36,169 nucleotides of DNA. Source: Cephaloticoccus capnophilus (GTDB lineage Bacteria; Verrucomicrobiota; Verrucomicrobiia; Opitutales; Opitutaceae). Both the position numbers and the translations under genes were made by a program. Positions 26,124 through 34,139 of the stretch are shown here, piece by piece. The DNA lies in NCBI RefSeq assembly GCF_001580045.1, contig NZ_LSZP01000016.1, positions 1 through 36,169 of the forward strand, in the 5' to 3' direction. The notes beneath the pieces are model-generated. The model saw only the letters and a program-made list of their open reading frames with translations. It was not told the origin of the DNA and made no database searches. Numbering within the stretch: position 1 is the first letter of the stretch; every line of letters starts with the position of its first letter.

Positions 26124-26679
26124 AGGCGCGGCCCATGTAGGAGCCGTCGATTGTGCTGACTTTGATCAATTCGCCTTCCTTGATGAAGAGCGGCACTTGC
26201 ACGACGAGGCCGGTTTCGAGTGTGGCGGGTTTTTGGACGTTGCTGGCGGTGTCGCCCTTAATCCCGTCTGCGCTCTCGGTAACCTTGAGCTCGACCGACG
26301 AGGGCAAGTCCACATTGAGCGGTGCACCATCCACAAAGAGCACGTCCACGCGCCCGCCCGGGGCGAGGTAGTTTTTGAGTTCGCCGATGGTTTGCTCGGT
26401 GAGCTCGACCTGGTCGTAGGTCTCCGGATCCATGAATGCGTAGGTGCCGCGATCTGCGTAGCTAAACTCTAGCGTGCGCCGGTCGGTGGTGAGCACTTCG
26501 ACGGGCTCGGTCGAGGTGAAGCGCTGGTCGAGTGCTTTCCCGTAGCGAAGGTTGCGCATTTTGACCTGCACAAAGGCGCGGAGGTTTCCAGGTGTGCGGT
26601 GCTGGGTCTCCATGACGAGGTGGGGCTCGCCGTGGAATTTGATGACTTGGCCTTTGCGGATGTCGTTGGCTGCGGGCAT
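26122..26679 (-). CDS. efp: Elongation factor P with non-canonical tip loop
   Basis: EF-P relieves ribosome stalling at proline runs by inserting its domain I loop beside the peptidyl-tRNA. The 185-aa protein has all three domains: MPAANDIRKGQVIKFHGEPH at the start, KLRNL-type VKMRNLRYG, FMDPETYDQVEL in domain II and TLETGLVVQVPLFIKEGELI then KVSTIDGSYMGR in domain III. The tip reads HRTPGNLRAF (27-36). Compared with E. coli VKPGKGQAF, the modified Lys34 corresponds to Asn32 here, with Arg28 and Arg34 nearby. I recall this loop type from other Verrucomicrobia, so it is probably a lineage form. No modification gene (epmA/B, earP, ymfI) is adjacent. Confidence 0.96.
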   Translation of the reverse strand: MPAANDIRKGQVIKFHGEPHLVMETQHRTPGNLRAFVQVKMRNLRYGKALDQRFTSTEPVEVLTTDRRTLEFSYADRGTYAFMDPETYDQVELTEQTIGELKNYLAPGGRVDVLFVDGAPLNVDLPSSVELKVTESADGIKGDTASNVQKPATLETGLVVQVPLFIKEGELIKVSTIDGSYMGRA

Positions 26680-27016
26680 GGGCGGTAGCGGAGGGCGGTT
26701 AGTAGTTTAGGTTAAGGAGTGTGCGAGTGCTTGGTTTAGCGGGGCCGCGAGTGCAGGCGCCGCGCACAAAGGGCGAAGCGACTACGCGGCGCACGCGTGC
26801 AGGTCAAGGCGTTCGCGCAGGGCTTACGGCGACTGCGCAGGGTAAAAGTGCCGTGGCACTCCTGCGCTCGCGGCTACTGGGGGCTCGTGCGCCTGTCGCT
26901 GTCTGCGCAAAAAGTTCCCTAAGCTCCCTTGTCATTTGCCGCTGTGCACTGGCAGCCTCTACTGCTTTTCGTTTTCTCGCGTTCCTTCGCGATTCCCTAT
27001 TTCCCAGCTCCCATTT
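26680..27016. promoter_or_regulatory. Divergent efp / lpxC intergenic region with a stem-loop
   Basis: This 337-bp region separates two divergent starts and must hold both promoters, though no clear -35/-10 pair was found. At 26835-26867 an outer GCGCAG/CTGCGC pair encloses an AGTGCC-GT-GGCACT palindrome (26847-26860), which could be an operator or a leader hairpin. A pyrimidine-rich stretch fills the last 100 bp before lpxC. No small gene or RNA was recognised. Confidence 0.4.
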
Positions 27017-28342
27017 ATGAAACAACGCACTCTTGCGCGTGAAGTCTCCATCCAAGGCAAGGCTCTGCATACCGGCGAGGCCGTCACACTGACGCTCAAG
27101 CCTGCCCCTGCCGGCCACGGCATTGTCTTTAAGCGCATCGACCTAAGTGGTGCGCCCGAGCTGCATCCGCGCATCGACCAAGTCGGCGACCTCGTGCGCG
27201 CGACGACCATTCAAAACGGCCACGCAAAAATCCACACCGTCGAGCACGTCTTGAGTGCGCTGCATGGCTGCGGTGTGGATAATGTCGTTATCGAGATGGA
27301 TGCCTCCGAGCCGCCCATCCTCGACGGCTCGGCCAAGCCCTTCGTCAACCTCATCCTCCAAGGCGAGCCCACCGAGCAAGACGCCGAACGCGAGTATTTC
27401 ACGCTCGATGCGCCCGTATCGGTCACCCATGGCGACTCCTCGATAATCGCACTGCCCGCTAACGAACTCAAAATCTCCTGCACCTCGGCGGACAATCGCG
27501 GCATCCATACCCAGCACCTTTCGCTCGGGATTGATCCGGATACCTACATTACGCAGATCGCTGCTGCGCGCACGTTTACCATCTACGAAGACATCGAGGA
27601 ACTCCTCAAACTCGGCAAAATCAAGGGCGGCTCGCTCGACTGCGCGGTCGTTATCAAAGGCGACAAAATCATCTCTAAGGAGCCGCTGCGCTTTGCCGAC
27701 GAATTCGTGCGCCACAAGATCCTGGATATCATCGGCGACATCGTCCTGCTCGGCCGCCCGCTCAAGGCGCACATTATCGCGATGCGCCCCGGTCACGCGA
27801 TAAATGCCGAGCTCACCAAGGCGCTCTTCGAGCGGCTCCACGAAGCGAAGAAGCCCGCCAAAAAGAAAGCCCGCCCGGCGACGCTGCTACCCACGGAGAC
27901 CTCGCTCGATATCCGCCGAATCCTCGACACGATCCCGCACCGCTATCCCTTTGTGATGATCGACCGCGTGGTCGAATTCATCGGCGACGACGAGCTGGTG
28001 GCCATCAAAAACGTCACCATCAACGAGCCCTATTTCATGGGCCACTTCCCCGAAAATCCCGTAATGCCCGGCGTCCTACAACTCGAAGCGATGGCGCAAG
28101 CGGCGGGCATTATCCTCTTGCGCAAAGTCACCAAGGCGAGCGGCACGCCCTTTTTCATGAGCGCGGACAAAGCCAAATTTCGCAAACCGGTGCGCCCCGG
28201 AGACCAAGTCATTATCAACGCCAAAATTACTAAAATGCGTGGAGAGAAACTCGCCGTTGCCGAGTGCAACTGCACGGTCGATGGCCAAGTCGTCTCGTCT
28301 GCCGAACTCATGTTTGCTATCGTCGAAGAGGGCGAGGCGTAA
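27017..28342 (+). CDS. lpxC/fabZ: LpxC-FabZ fusion: UDP-acyl-GlcNAc deacetylase and hydroxyacyl-ACP dehydratase
   Basis: The 441-aa protein joins two envelope-lipid enzymes. Residues 1 to about 280 are LpxC, the zinc deacetylase committing UDP-3-O-acyl-GlcNAc to lipid [33 protein letters not shown] (73-84, zinc His), [14 protein letters not shown] (second zinc His and Asp) and GHAINAEL (catalytic His). A basic linker ([11 protein letters not shown]) leads to FabZ from about residue 295: [33 protein letters not shown] with the catalytic Glu, and [10 protein letters not shown]. Such fusions are known in Bacteroidetes and relatives. ATG at 27017 gives the standard LpxC start. lpxA follows after 210 bp. 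Confidence 0.96.
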   Translation: MKQRTLAREVSIQGKALHTGEAVTLTLKPAPAGHGIVFKRIDLSGAPELHPRIDQVGDLVRATTIQNGHAKIHTVEHVLSALHGCGVDNVVIEMDASEPPILDGSAKPFVNLILQGEPTEQDAEREYFTLDAPVSVTHGDSSIIALPANELKISCTSADNRGIHTQHLSLGIDPDTYITQIAAARTFTIYEDIEELLKLGKIKGGSLDCAVVIKGDKIISKEPLRFADEFVRHKILDIIGDIVLLGRPLKAHIIAMRPGHAINAELTKALFERLHEAKKPAKKKARPATLLPTETSLDIRRILDTIPHRYPFVMIDRVVEFIGDDELVAIKNVTINEPYFMGHFPENPVMPGVLQLEAMAQAAGIILLRKVTKASGTPFFMSADKAKFRKPVRPGDQVIINAKITKMRGEKLAVAECNCTVDGQVVSSAELMFAIVEEGEA

Positions 28343-28425
28343 GCGGTCAGCGCCCCTTGGCCTCTACGTCGCCGACAAAAATGGAGCACGGCAGGCCGCT
28401 TTTCCCCGCTAGCGCGGCGGCCGGT

Positions 28426-28448
28426 GCATCGGGCCTCCGCCCCGATGC
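28426..28448 (+). other. Stem-loop downstream of lpxC/fabZ
   Basis: GCATCGGG and CCCGATGC form an 8-bp stem around a 7-nt loop. It lies directly before the terminator-like structure at 28449 and may stack with it. There is no U-tract of its own. Confidence 0.5.
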
Positions 28449-28493
28449 GGTGAGTCACCCGCGTTGCCGCGACGAAAAACTCACCGTTTTTTT
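28449..28493 (+). terminator. Probable intrinsic terminator between lpxC/fabZ and lpxA
   Basis: GGTGAGT (28449-28455) pairs with ACTCACC (28479-28485); the loop holds an inner CGCG-ttgc-CGCG stem, and GTTTTTTT follows. If active it separates lpxC/fabZ from lpxA transcriptionally, or attenuates readthrough, since lpxA starts 60 bp later. Confidence 0.65.
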
Positions 28494-28552
28494 AAGTCAT
28501 TTGCCAAAGCTAGTTTCAGAAACTGCGTTCTCTCTCCCGTATCGCCCCGCCT

Positions 28553-29362
28553 ATGACATCCACGCGCATCCACCCCACCGCACTCGTTGACCCTGCCGCC
28601 GAGCTTGGCGCGGGCGTCGAGGTCGGCCCCTTTTCCTATGTCGGTGCGGGCGTGCGGCTCGGCGACGGCACGCGGCTTCACCACCACGCTTCGGTCGAAG
28701 GCGACACACACCTGGGGGAAGGCTGCGAAGTCTTTCCCTTTTGCAGCATCGGAGCGAAGACCCAGGACTTGAAATTCAAAGGCGGTCGCCCGGGCGTGAG
28801 GATTGGTGCGCACAACGTGTTTCGCGAATACGTGAGCGTGCACGCAGCGACCGATGACGGCGAGTTTACGTGGATCGGTTCGCACAACCACATCCTCGCC
28901 TATTGTCATGTCGCGCACGATTGCCAACTCGGTGATCGCATCATCATGAGCAACTCGGTCGGGCTGGCCGGACATGTAGTAGTCGAGGACTACGCGGTGC
29001 TCGGTGCGGTTTGTGGCGTACACCAATTTTGCCGAATCGGCGCGTACGCGATGGTCAGTGCCTACGCCAAAGTCGTCCAAGACATCGCGCCCTTCGTCAT
29101 CGCTGATGGGCAACCCGCAGTGATTCGTGCAATCAACAAAGTCGGCCTAGAGCGGCGCGGTTTTGCGGGTGAGCCGCTGGAGCGCGTGAAGCAGCTTTAC
29201 CGGATTTTGTTTCGTGAAGGGCTAAACCGCAGCCAAGCCCTCGAGCGAATCGCCGCACACCCGCTCGCGGCCAGCGCGGAGTTTCAGCAGATGATCGAGT
29301 TTGCGGCCAAGTGCACCCGTGGTCTCGCTTCTGGTTCGGCTGCCGGGGCGGGAAATCCTTGA
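28553..29362 (+). CDS. lpxA: UDP-N-acetylglucosamine acyltransferase
   Basis: LpxA puts the first 3-hydroxyacyl chain on UDP-GlcNAc in lipid A synthesis, directly before LpxC. The 269-aa protein is a left-handed beta helix: hexapeptide-like turns from IHPTALVDPAAELGAGVEVG onward, GAKTQDLKFKG, IGAHNVFREYVSVHAAT, and the catalytic histidine in ILAYCHVAHDCQLGD. GVHQFCRIGAYAMVSAYAKV and the helical C-terminus (LYRILFREGLNRSQALERI) are also typical. The length is normal apart from a Gly/Ala/Ser-rich tail. Substrate and product partner LpxC is the upstream gene. Confidence 0.97.
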   Translation: MTSTRIHPTALVDPAAELGAGVEVGPFSYVGAGVRLGDGTRLHHHASVEGDTHLGEGCEVFPFCSIGAKTQDLKFKGGRPGVRIGAHNVFREYVSVHAATDDGEFTWIGSHNHILAYCHVAHDCQLGDRIIMSNSVGLAGHVVVEDYAVLGAVCGVHQFCRIGAYAMVSAYAKVVQDIAPFVIADGQPAVIRAINKVGLERRGFAGEPLERVKQLYRILFREGLNRSQALERIAAHPLAASAEFQQMIEFAAKCTRGLASGSAAGAGNP

Positions 29363-29480
29363 GTGCCCGGCTGCGGGACTTTCTTATCCGCGCCGAACCG
29401 AAAATGAGCTTGGCTGAGTGCGTGTCACTTCGGCCGGCCTCATTTCCCCTAAACCCCAGCCCTCTAGGAAAGGAAAAGTA

Positions 29481-29924
29481 ATGGCATCCTTCGTCCCCCT
29501 CATCAGCTCTGGCACGGTTGGCCCGCTCGGCGTGGCTCATCTCCCGCGGCTTTGGCTAAAAATCTCACTCGATTCGCGCGGCAAGCTCGACTCGCGCTAT
29601 CCGGCGGTCGGTCAAGGCTACGACCAAATGACGATCGACGCGCTCGGCCTGCAAAAGGACGCCGTCGTTAATTTTATCAAAACCCAGCGCCCGACCTATC
29701 CGCAGTTTGAGGCGTGGATTAAGGTGCAGCCAGGGGTGAAGCTCGACGCGGCGACGATCGAGAAACACAACGCTGGCGTGCGCGGCTACACCCATGACGA
29801 CGAAACGCGAAAGGGTATCTTGAGCGCGAACGGACTCGTGGATGGGCCCGATGTGCCGAAAGACGCAGTGACGCTCAACGACCTCGACGGCTGGCAAGAA
29901 TTCCACGACGCCGAGTTGAAGTAA
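29481..29924 (+). CDS. DUF5069-like protein of unknown function
   Basis: This 147-aa soluble protein contains LPRLWLKISLDSRGKL, a GYDQMTIDALGLQKDAVVNF segment, PTYPQFEAWI and a late DLDGWQEFHDAELK. The pattern recalls DUF5069 proteins, which are common in Verrucomicrobia and Planctomycetes and have no known role; this is from recollection of the family. It has no signal peptide, membrane segment or catalytic motif that I recognise. AGGAAAGG about 10 bp before the ATG at 29481 is one of the few convincing Shine-Dalgarno sequences in the window. It lies 118 bp after lpxA and faces the midA-like gene across repeat copy 4. Confidence 0.75.
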   Translation: MASFVPLISSGTVGPLGVAHLPRLWLKISLDSRGKLDSRYPAVGQGYDQMTIDALGLQKDAVVNFIKTQRPTYPQFEAWIKVQPGVKLDAATIEKHNAGVRGYTHDDETRKGILSANGLVDGPDVPKDAVTLNDLDGWQEFHDAELK

Positions 29925-29958
29925 CCGTCGCCGACTGCGTCGGTGACGCTGTCCTTTC

Positions 29959-30249
29959 CCACTACGCGTGGGGCGGCAGCGTGTTGCTGCACCCATTCAC
30001 AGAGCCGCTTGGTTGCCGTGCATTCGCACAGCAGCCAAGCGGCTCTGTAGAAAGGAACCCAAACTTCGGGAGTTTACTGGTGATTTTTCCCACCTCGCCC
30101 AAACGGGTTATCACTCTATTTTTCCCTCCCTGTCGCAACGCGACAGGGGGAGTGCTTTCAAATTTGGGATTTCGCTTTCGCGCGATAGCGCGATGCGAAA
30201 TCCCAAATTAAATGGAAGCGGTCACTGACCGCCGCACCACGCGTAGTGG
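29959..30249 (-). repeat. Multi-hairpin interspersed repeat, copy 4 (inverted)
   Basis: This 291-bp copy is in the opposite orientation to copies 1-3 and fills the space between the convergent DUF5069-like and midA-like genes. Terminal repeats are 29959-29977 and 30231-30249, both of the CCACTACGCG type with one mismatch. The large stem near 30000-30048 has arms ACAGAGCCGCTTGG and CCAAGCGGCTCTGT, different from copy 2 in both arms yet still fully paired there. The central box (30072-30120), the GTCGC hairpin, the GGGATTTCGC hairpin and the GCGGTCA palindrome are all present. Its right end overlaps the last few bases of the midA-like gene region. Confidence 0.93.
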
Positions 30250-30252
30250 GGT

Positions 30253-31356
30253 TTAGCGTTTTGCGCTGAGGACTTGGAATTTTTGGCCTAGGTGGCTGGG
30301 GTGCAGGAGTTGCAGGAGGGCTTGTTTTTTTGGGGAGAGGTTTTGGGCTTCGGCGGCGATTTGCTGGGCGATGAAGGCCCCGGAGTGTTTCACAAAGAAG
30401 GCTTCTTGGGTGTCGAGGGCGATGTCGCGAAAGCTGTTTTCGGCTAGGCTGTCTTGTAGCCAATCCCAGCAGATGTGGCAGGTGAGGTCTTGTTGGCCGG
30501 GCTGAGCGAGCAGGTCATTTGTCTGGCGGTGCCCGGTGTAGGCGCGGGCGCTGCCTTGGGGCATGGCTTCGGCGAGCTCGGCCCAAGTCTTGCCGTAGTC
30601 GAAGGCGAGGAAGAGGCCGTGCCAGGCTTGCCCCGCGATTTGGTCGAGGAGGGCTTTGGCGTCGAGCGCTGCGTCAATCCGGTAGCCGTCTGGTGCCGTT
30701 TTAGGCAGAAATTTGGGCACTCGCCCAAGCGGGTATTCGACTTCGGTGAGTGCGCCATTTTCGGCGCGGACGTAGACTTCGCGCCAGCCGGGCGCGGGGG
30801 CATTTTGTGCGTTACAGCGCTGGTGCCAGACGAAGCGGCGGCAGGGTTGGGCGTCGAAGAGTTCGTTCGAGAAGACGATGAGGGGCGCGTCGTCTGCGCG
30901 TGAAAGTTCGAGTGGCTGGCCGAGGGAAAGCGTGCGTGAGGCGGCGAAGGGATGGGCGAGGTTTTCTAAAATACCGTGCCCGCGCTCTGCGCCGATTTCG
31001 ACAAAGGTCGCGCGGGCGCAAAAGGCCTCGCCCATGAGTGTGAGACAGCTTTGGGCGACGAGTTCGCCGAAGAGGCTGGCGGCATTCGCGTTAGCCGCGT
31101 TTTGGCCGACGCTGGTCGCTGTGTAAAAATCGGTGCCCGGGTGACGACCGACGCGGGGGCGCTTGGGCTGGGCGTAGTAGCCAAGCTCTGCGTCGTAGAG
31201 CGCGAGGCGCATGAAGTGGTCGAAGCGGAGCGCGCTTGGGGCTTGGTCGCGATCGCGCTGCGTTTCGGCGGCGCTGAGGAATCGTTCCAAAAACTGCGGC
31301 GAAGCTGAGGGGGCGACTGGTGCGGGAGCACGGGCGGCGGTGTTTGCGGATTGCAT
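30253..31356 (-). CDS. MidA/NDUFAF7-like SAM-dependent methyltransferase
   Basis: The 367-aa protein belongs to the SAM-dependent methyltransferase family (formerly DUF185) whose mitochondrial member NDUFAF7 methylates an arginine in a complex I subunit. Typical features are LRFDHFMRLALYDAELGYYA near residues 42-61, GTDFYTATSVGQ, a SAM motif I FVEIGAERGHGILENLA (EIG.G.G type), IVFSNELFDAQPCRRFVW and AFDYGKTWAEL. In most homologues motif I is EIGPGRG and the later motif DALPV, so both are slightly changed. The substrate here is unknown. The stop lies 4 bp from repeat copy 4, and the start is 40 bp from the divergent ctp gene. Confidence 0.85.
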   Translation of the reverse strand: MQSANTAARAPAPVAPSASPQFLERFLSAAETQRDRDQAPSALRFDHFMRLALYDAELGYYAQPKRPRVGRHPGTDFYTATSVGQNAANANAASLFGELVAQSCLTLMGEAFCARATFVEIGAERGHGILENLAHPFAASRTLSLGQPLELSRADDAPLIVFSNELFDAQPCRRFVWHQRCNAQNAPAPGWREVYVRAENGALTEVEYPLGRVPKFLPKTAPDGYRIDAALDAKALLDQIAGQAWHGLFLAFDYGKTWAELAEAMPQGSARAYTGHRQTNDLLAQPGQQDLTCHICWDWLQDSLAENSFRDIALDTQEAFFVKHSGAFIAQQIAAEAQNLSPKKQALLQLLHPSHLGQKFQVLSAKR

Positions 31357-31396
31357 TTATTTACAAGGGGCTGCGGATGTGCCCACAGTGCGCGGC

Positions 31397-32986
31397 ATGC
31401 TCAAACGGATTTTAATGGCCTTCGTCGGCTCGCTTTGCGGAGTGCTCCTTGCGGTGGGAGTGCTGCGCGTGGCGACGGCTTTTGGGTGGCTGGACGGGCG
31501 AGAGCTGCAGGCATCGGCGGACTATTTGCGCGAGGTGATCGGGCTAGTAAACACGCACTATGTCGACGGGCAGGGTGTGGCGGCGAGTCCCGAGGGGCTG
31601 GCGCGCGAGGCGATTCGCACGCTTGTGGGGTCACTGGATCCGCATTCGGAGTTTTTGGAGGCGGAGCATTTTAAGCGCTTTGAGGAGGAGCTGGATGGAG
31701 ATTTTGGCGGGATAGGGGTGCAGGTGGAGTTGCGCGGCGGACGTTTGGTGGTGATTGCGCCGATCGGGGGGACGCCGGGTGAGCGCGCGGGGCTGCGGCG
31801 CGGCGACGAGATTTTGCGGGTCGATGGGCATGAGATCGGGAGGACTGCGAGTAGCGGCGTCTCGACGATGGACGACGCGCTCAAGCGCTTGCGCGGAAAG
31901 CCGAAGACGCCGGTGCGCTTGAGTATTTGGAGGCCGGGTACGGAGGAAGAGTTGGAGTTGGAGATCGTGCGCGATCGGATCGAGGTCGATAGTGTGCGCG
32001 AAGCGCGCTTGCTGCCGAGTCGTGTGGCTGCGGGCGCGAGCGAGGCGCGTGGCGATCTTTGGGCGAGCGGTGGGTTGGAGGTTGGGCCGATTGGGTATAT
32101 CCAGTTGGTGGATTTTTCTGCGCGGACGGGGGAGCAGTTTTTGGCGGCCTTGGATAGGCTGATTGGCGGGGGTGCAGAGGCACTCGTGATCGATTTGCGC
32201 AATAACCCGGGCGGGCTGCTGGAGGCGGCGGTGGCGGTAGTGGAGCCGTTTTTTAAGGAGGGCGAGCTGGTCGTTTACACGCAGGGGCGGGAAGAGCGTG
32301 CGAGCTCGGGAGGAGCGGAGAGCAGCCGAACACGCGGCGGCGAGCGTGCTAAGAGCGGGCGGGGGAGCGCGGCACGGACGACGCGCCAAGAGTGGCGCGC
32401 GGCGATGGTGGGCGAGCCAGTGGAGTTGCCGATTGCAGTATTAATCAATTCGGGGACGGCGAGTGCGGCGGAGATTGTGACGGGGGCACTCAAAGACACA
32501 GGGCGAGCGGTGGTCGTGGGCGAGCGGTCCTTTGGGAAGGGCTCGGTGCAGACGCTTTTTAAACTGCGCGATGGATCTGGGCTGCGGATCACGACTTCGC
32601 GCTACTACACGCCGAGCGGTGTGAGTATTCACGGGCACGGGATTGAGCCGGATGTCGCGCTCGTGATGTCGCCAGAGGAGGATGACAAGCTGCGCTTGCA
32701 GCGCGCACGCAGCGACGCGCTGGAGGACCTTGAGGAGTTTGAGGCGCGGTTTGGGTTTCGGCCGATTGCGGATAAACAGCTCGACGCGGCGGTGGATGCG
32801 TTGCGCGGGGTGCAGCTTTTGCGTGTGCGTGGCTTTGCTCGGGCTTTGCACCGCGAGCGACTCGGGGAAGTGGGGGCGACGGAGGCGCAGGCGCAGACGG
32901 ACTCACTCAGCGCGTTGCTCGGCGAGGGTGAGGCCACGACCGGCGAGGAGTCAGGAGGAGTAAAGGAGGCGGTGCTTGCCCAATGA
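31397..32986 (+). CDS. C-terminal processing peptidase, S41 family, membrane-anchored
   Basis: This 529-aa periplasmic serine protease has an N-terminal membrane segment (FVGSLCGVLLAVGVLRVATA), an S41 N-terminal region (LVGSLDPHSEFLEAEHFKRF), a PDZ domain around residues 95-175 (DGDFGGIGVQVELRGGRLVV, GLRRGDEILRVDG) and the catalytic domain: LVIDLRNNPGGLLEAAVAV, the nucleophile in INSGTASAAEIV and the general-base lysine in GERSFGKGSVQTLF. Between these, about residues 300-330, is a Ser/Arg/Gly-rich low-complexity insertion. CTPs trim or degrade envelope proteins by recognising C-termini. The first ATG giving a membrane anchor is 31397. Its TGA overlaps the tsaD ATG (ATGA). Confidence 0.92.
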   Translation: MLKRILMAFVGSLCGVLLAVGVLRVATAFGWLDGRELQASADYLREVIGLVNTHYVDGQGVAASPEGLAREAIRTLVGSLDPHSEFLEAEHFKRFEEELDGDFGGIGVQVELRGGRLVVIAPIGGTPGERAGLRRGDEILRVDGHEIGRTASSGVSTMDDALKRLRGKPKTPVRLSIWRPGTEEELELEIVRDRIEVDSVREARLLPSRVAAGASEARGDLWASGGLEVGPIGYIQLVDFSARTGEQFLAALDRLIGGGAEALVIDLRNNPGGLLEAAVAVVEPFFKEGELVVYTQGREERASSGGAESSRTRGGERAKSGRGSAARTTRQEWRAAMVGEPVELPIAVLINSGTASAAEIVTGALKDTGRAVVVGERSFGKGSVQTLFKLRDGSGLRITTSRYYTPSGVSIHGHGIEPDVALVMSPEEDDKLRLQRARSDALEDLEEFEARFGFRPIADKQLDAAVDALRGVQLLRVRGFARALHRERLGEVGATEAQAQTDSLSALLGEGEATTGEESGGVKEAVLAQ

Positions 32987-34080
32987 TTCTCGCCTTGGAG
33001 AGCTCATGTGATGAGACGGCGGTCGCGCTTTTTTCGCCCGAGCGCGGGATTGTGGCCGAGTGGGTGCACACGCAGATGGCCTTGCACGAGCGACATGGCG
33101 GAGTGGTGCCGGATTTGGCGACGCGCGAGCATTTGCGGCATTTTCCGGCGTTGATTGAGGCCGCGCGGGAGCGTCCCGAGTTTGCGCAGGTCGATACGGT
33201 GGCGGTGACGCAGGGGCCGGGCTTGGCGGCGTGCCTCGCGGTCGGGCTGGCGTCGGCGAAGGCCCTCGGGCTGGCGTTGCGCGTGCCTGTCTGGGGCGTG
33301 AATCACCTGCGGGCGCATGCGTTTTCGCCATTTATCGCGCTGCATGCGCGGTGCCTGGGCGAGTTCGATGAGGAGTTCGGCAAGCTCCTGCCGCATCTGG
33401 GACTCGTGGTTTCCGGCGGGAACACGCTCTTGGTCGAGATTGATGAGGAGAGGCGCTTGCGGGTGCTCTCGACGACTCGCGATGATGCCGCGGGCGAAGC
33501 CCTCGACAAAGGCGCGAAGCTGCTCGGGCTGGGTTATCCGGGTGGGCCGCTGGTCGAAAAACTCGCGCGAGAGGGTGACGCGGCAGCCTATGACTTTCCG
33601 CGTGGGCTAGGGGGGCGGCGCGACAATCTGGAGTTCAGCTTTTCGGGGCTTAAAACGAGCCTGCGTTATCAATTGGAAAAGATGTCGCTCGGCGAAGTGG
33701 AGCGGCGGCTGGCGGATTTGTGCGCGAGTTACCAACAGGCCGTGATTGATGCGCTGCTGCGAAAGCTGGAGTCGGCGTTAGCTGCGAAGCCGAGCGGTGC
33801 GTCAGAGCAGTTGGCGCATGGAGCGCGAGCGGAGAGCTTGCGGCGGTCGGCGTATCGGAGCATCGGGCTTTCGGGTGGCGTGGCGAATAATCGGCTTTTG
33901 CGCGAAAGCGTGAGCTCACTCGCGGCGAAGCGAGGCTTGCCCGTGATGATTGCGGAGTCGCGGCATAGCGGCGACAACGCCGGGATGATCGGCTTTGCGG
34001 CTTGGGCAGATACGCAAGGCGTGGACCGCACAAGCCGCCTCGCGCTGGAAGTTCGCCCGAGTATGCGAGCGGGGGATTGA
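32983..34080 (+). CDS. tsaD: tRNA N6-adenosine threonylcarbamoyltransferase TsaD
   Basis: TsaD, with TsaB and TsaE, transfers threonylcarbamoyl to A37 of tRNAs that read ANN codons. The 365-aa protein has ILALESSCDETAVALFSPER, RHGGVVPDLATREHLRHF, the TQGPGLAACLAVGLASAKAL motif, iron-binding VNHLRAHAFSPF (HxxxH), LVVSGGNTLLV, DDAAGEALDKGAKLLGLGYP and SGGVANNRLLR. The ending ESRHSGDNAGMIG differs somewhat from the usual CTDNAAMIA but keeps the metal-ligand Asp. About 15 extra residues (KPSGASEQLAHGARAESLRR) sit before the SGGVA motif. It is translationally coupled to ctp by an ATGA overlap. A possible ribosome site AAAGGAGG lies 12 bp upstream. Confidence 0.97.
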   Translation: MILALESSCDETAVALFSPERGIVAEWVHTQMALHERHGGVVPDLATREHLRHFPALIEAARERPEFAQVDTVAVTQGPGLAACLAVGLASAKALGLALRVPVWGVNHLRAHAFSPFIALHARCLGEFDEEFGKLLPHLGLVVSGGNTLLVEIDEERRLRVLSTTRDDAAGEALDKGAKLLGLGYPGGPLVEKLAREGDAAAYDFPRGLGGRRDNLEFSFSGLKTSLRYQLEKMSLGEVERRLADLCASYQQAVIDALLRKLESALAAKPSGASEQLAHGARAESLRRSAYRSIGLSGGVANNRLLRESVSSLAAKRGLPVMIAESRHSGDNAGMIGFAAWADTQGVDRTSRLALEVRPSMRAGD

Positions 34081-34139
34081 GGCGTGGGCGATTAAGGGCG
34101 TGACCTAGGTTGTGCGTAGCTGCCAGCGTGTCCGTGCAT

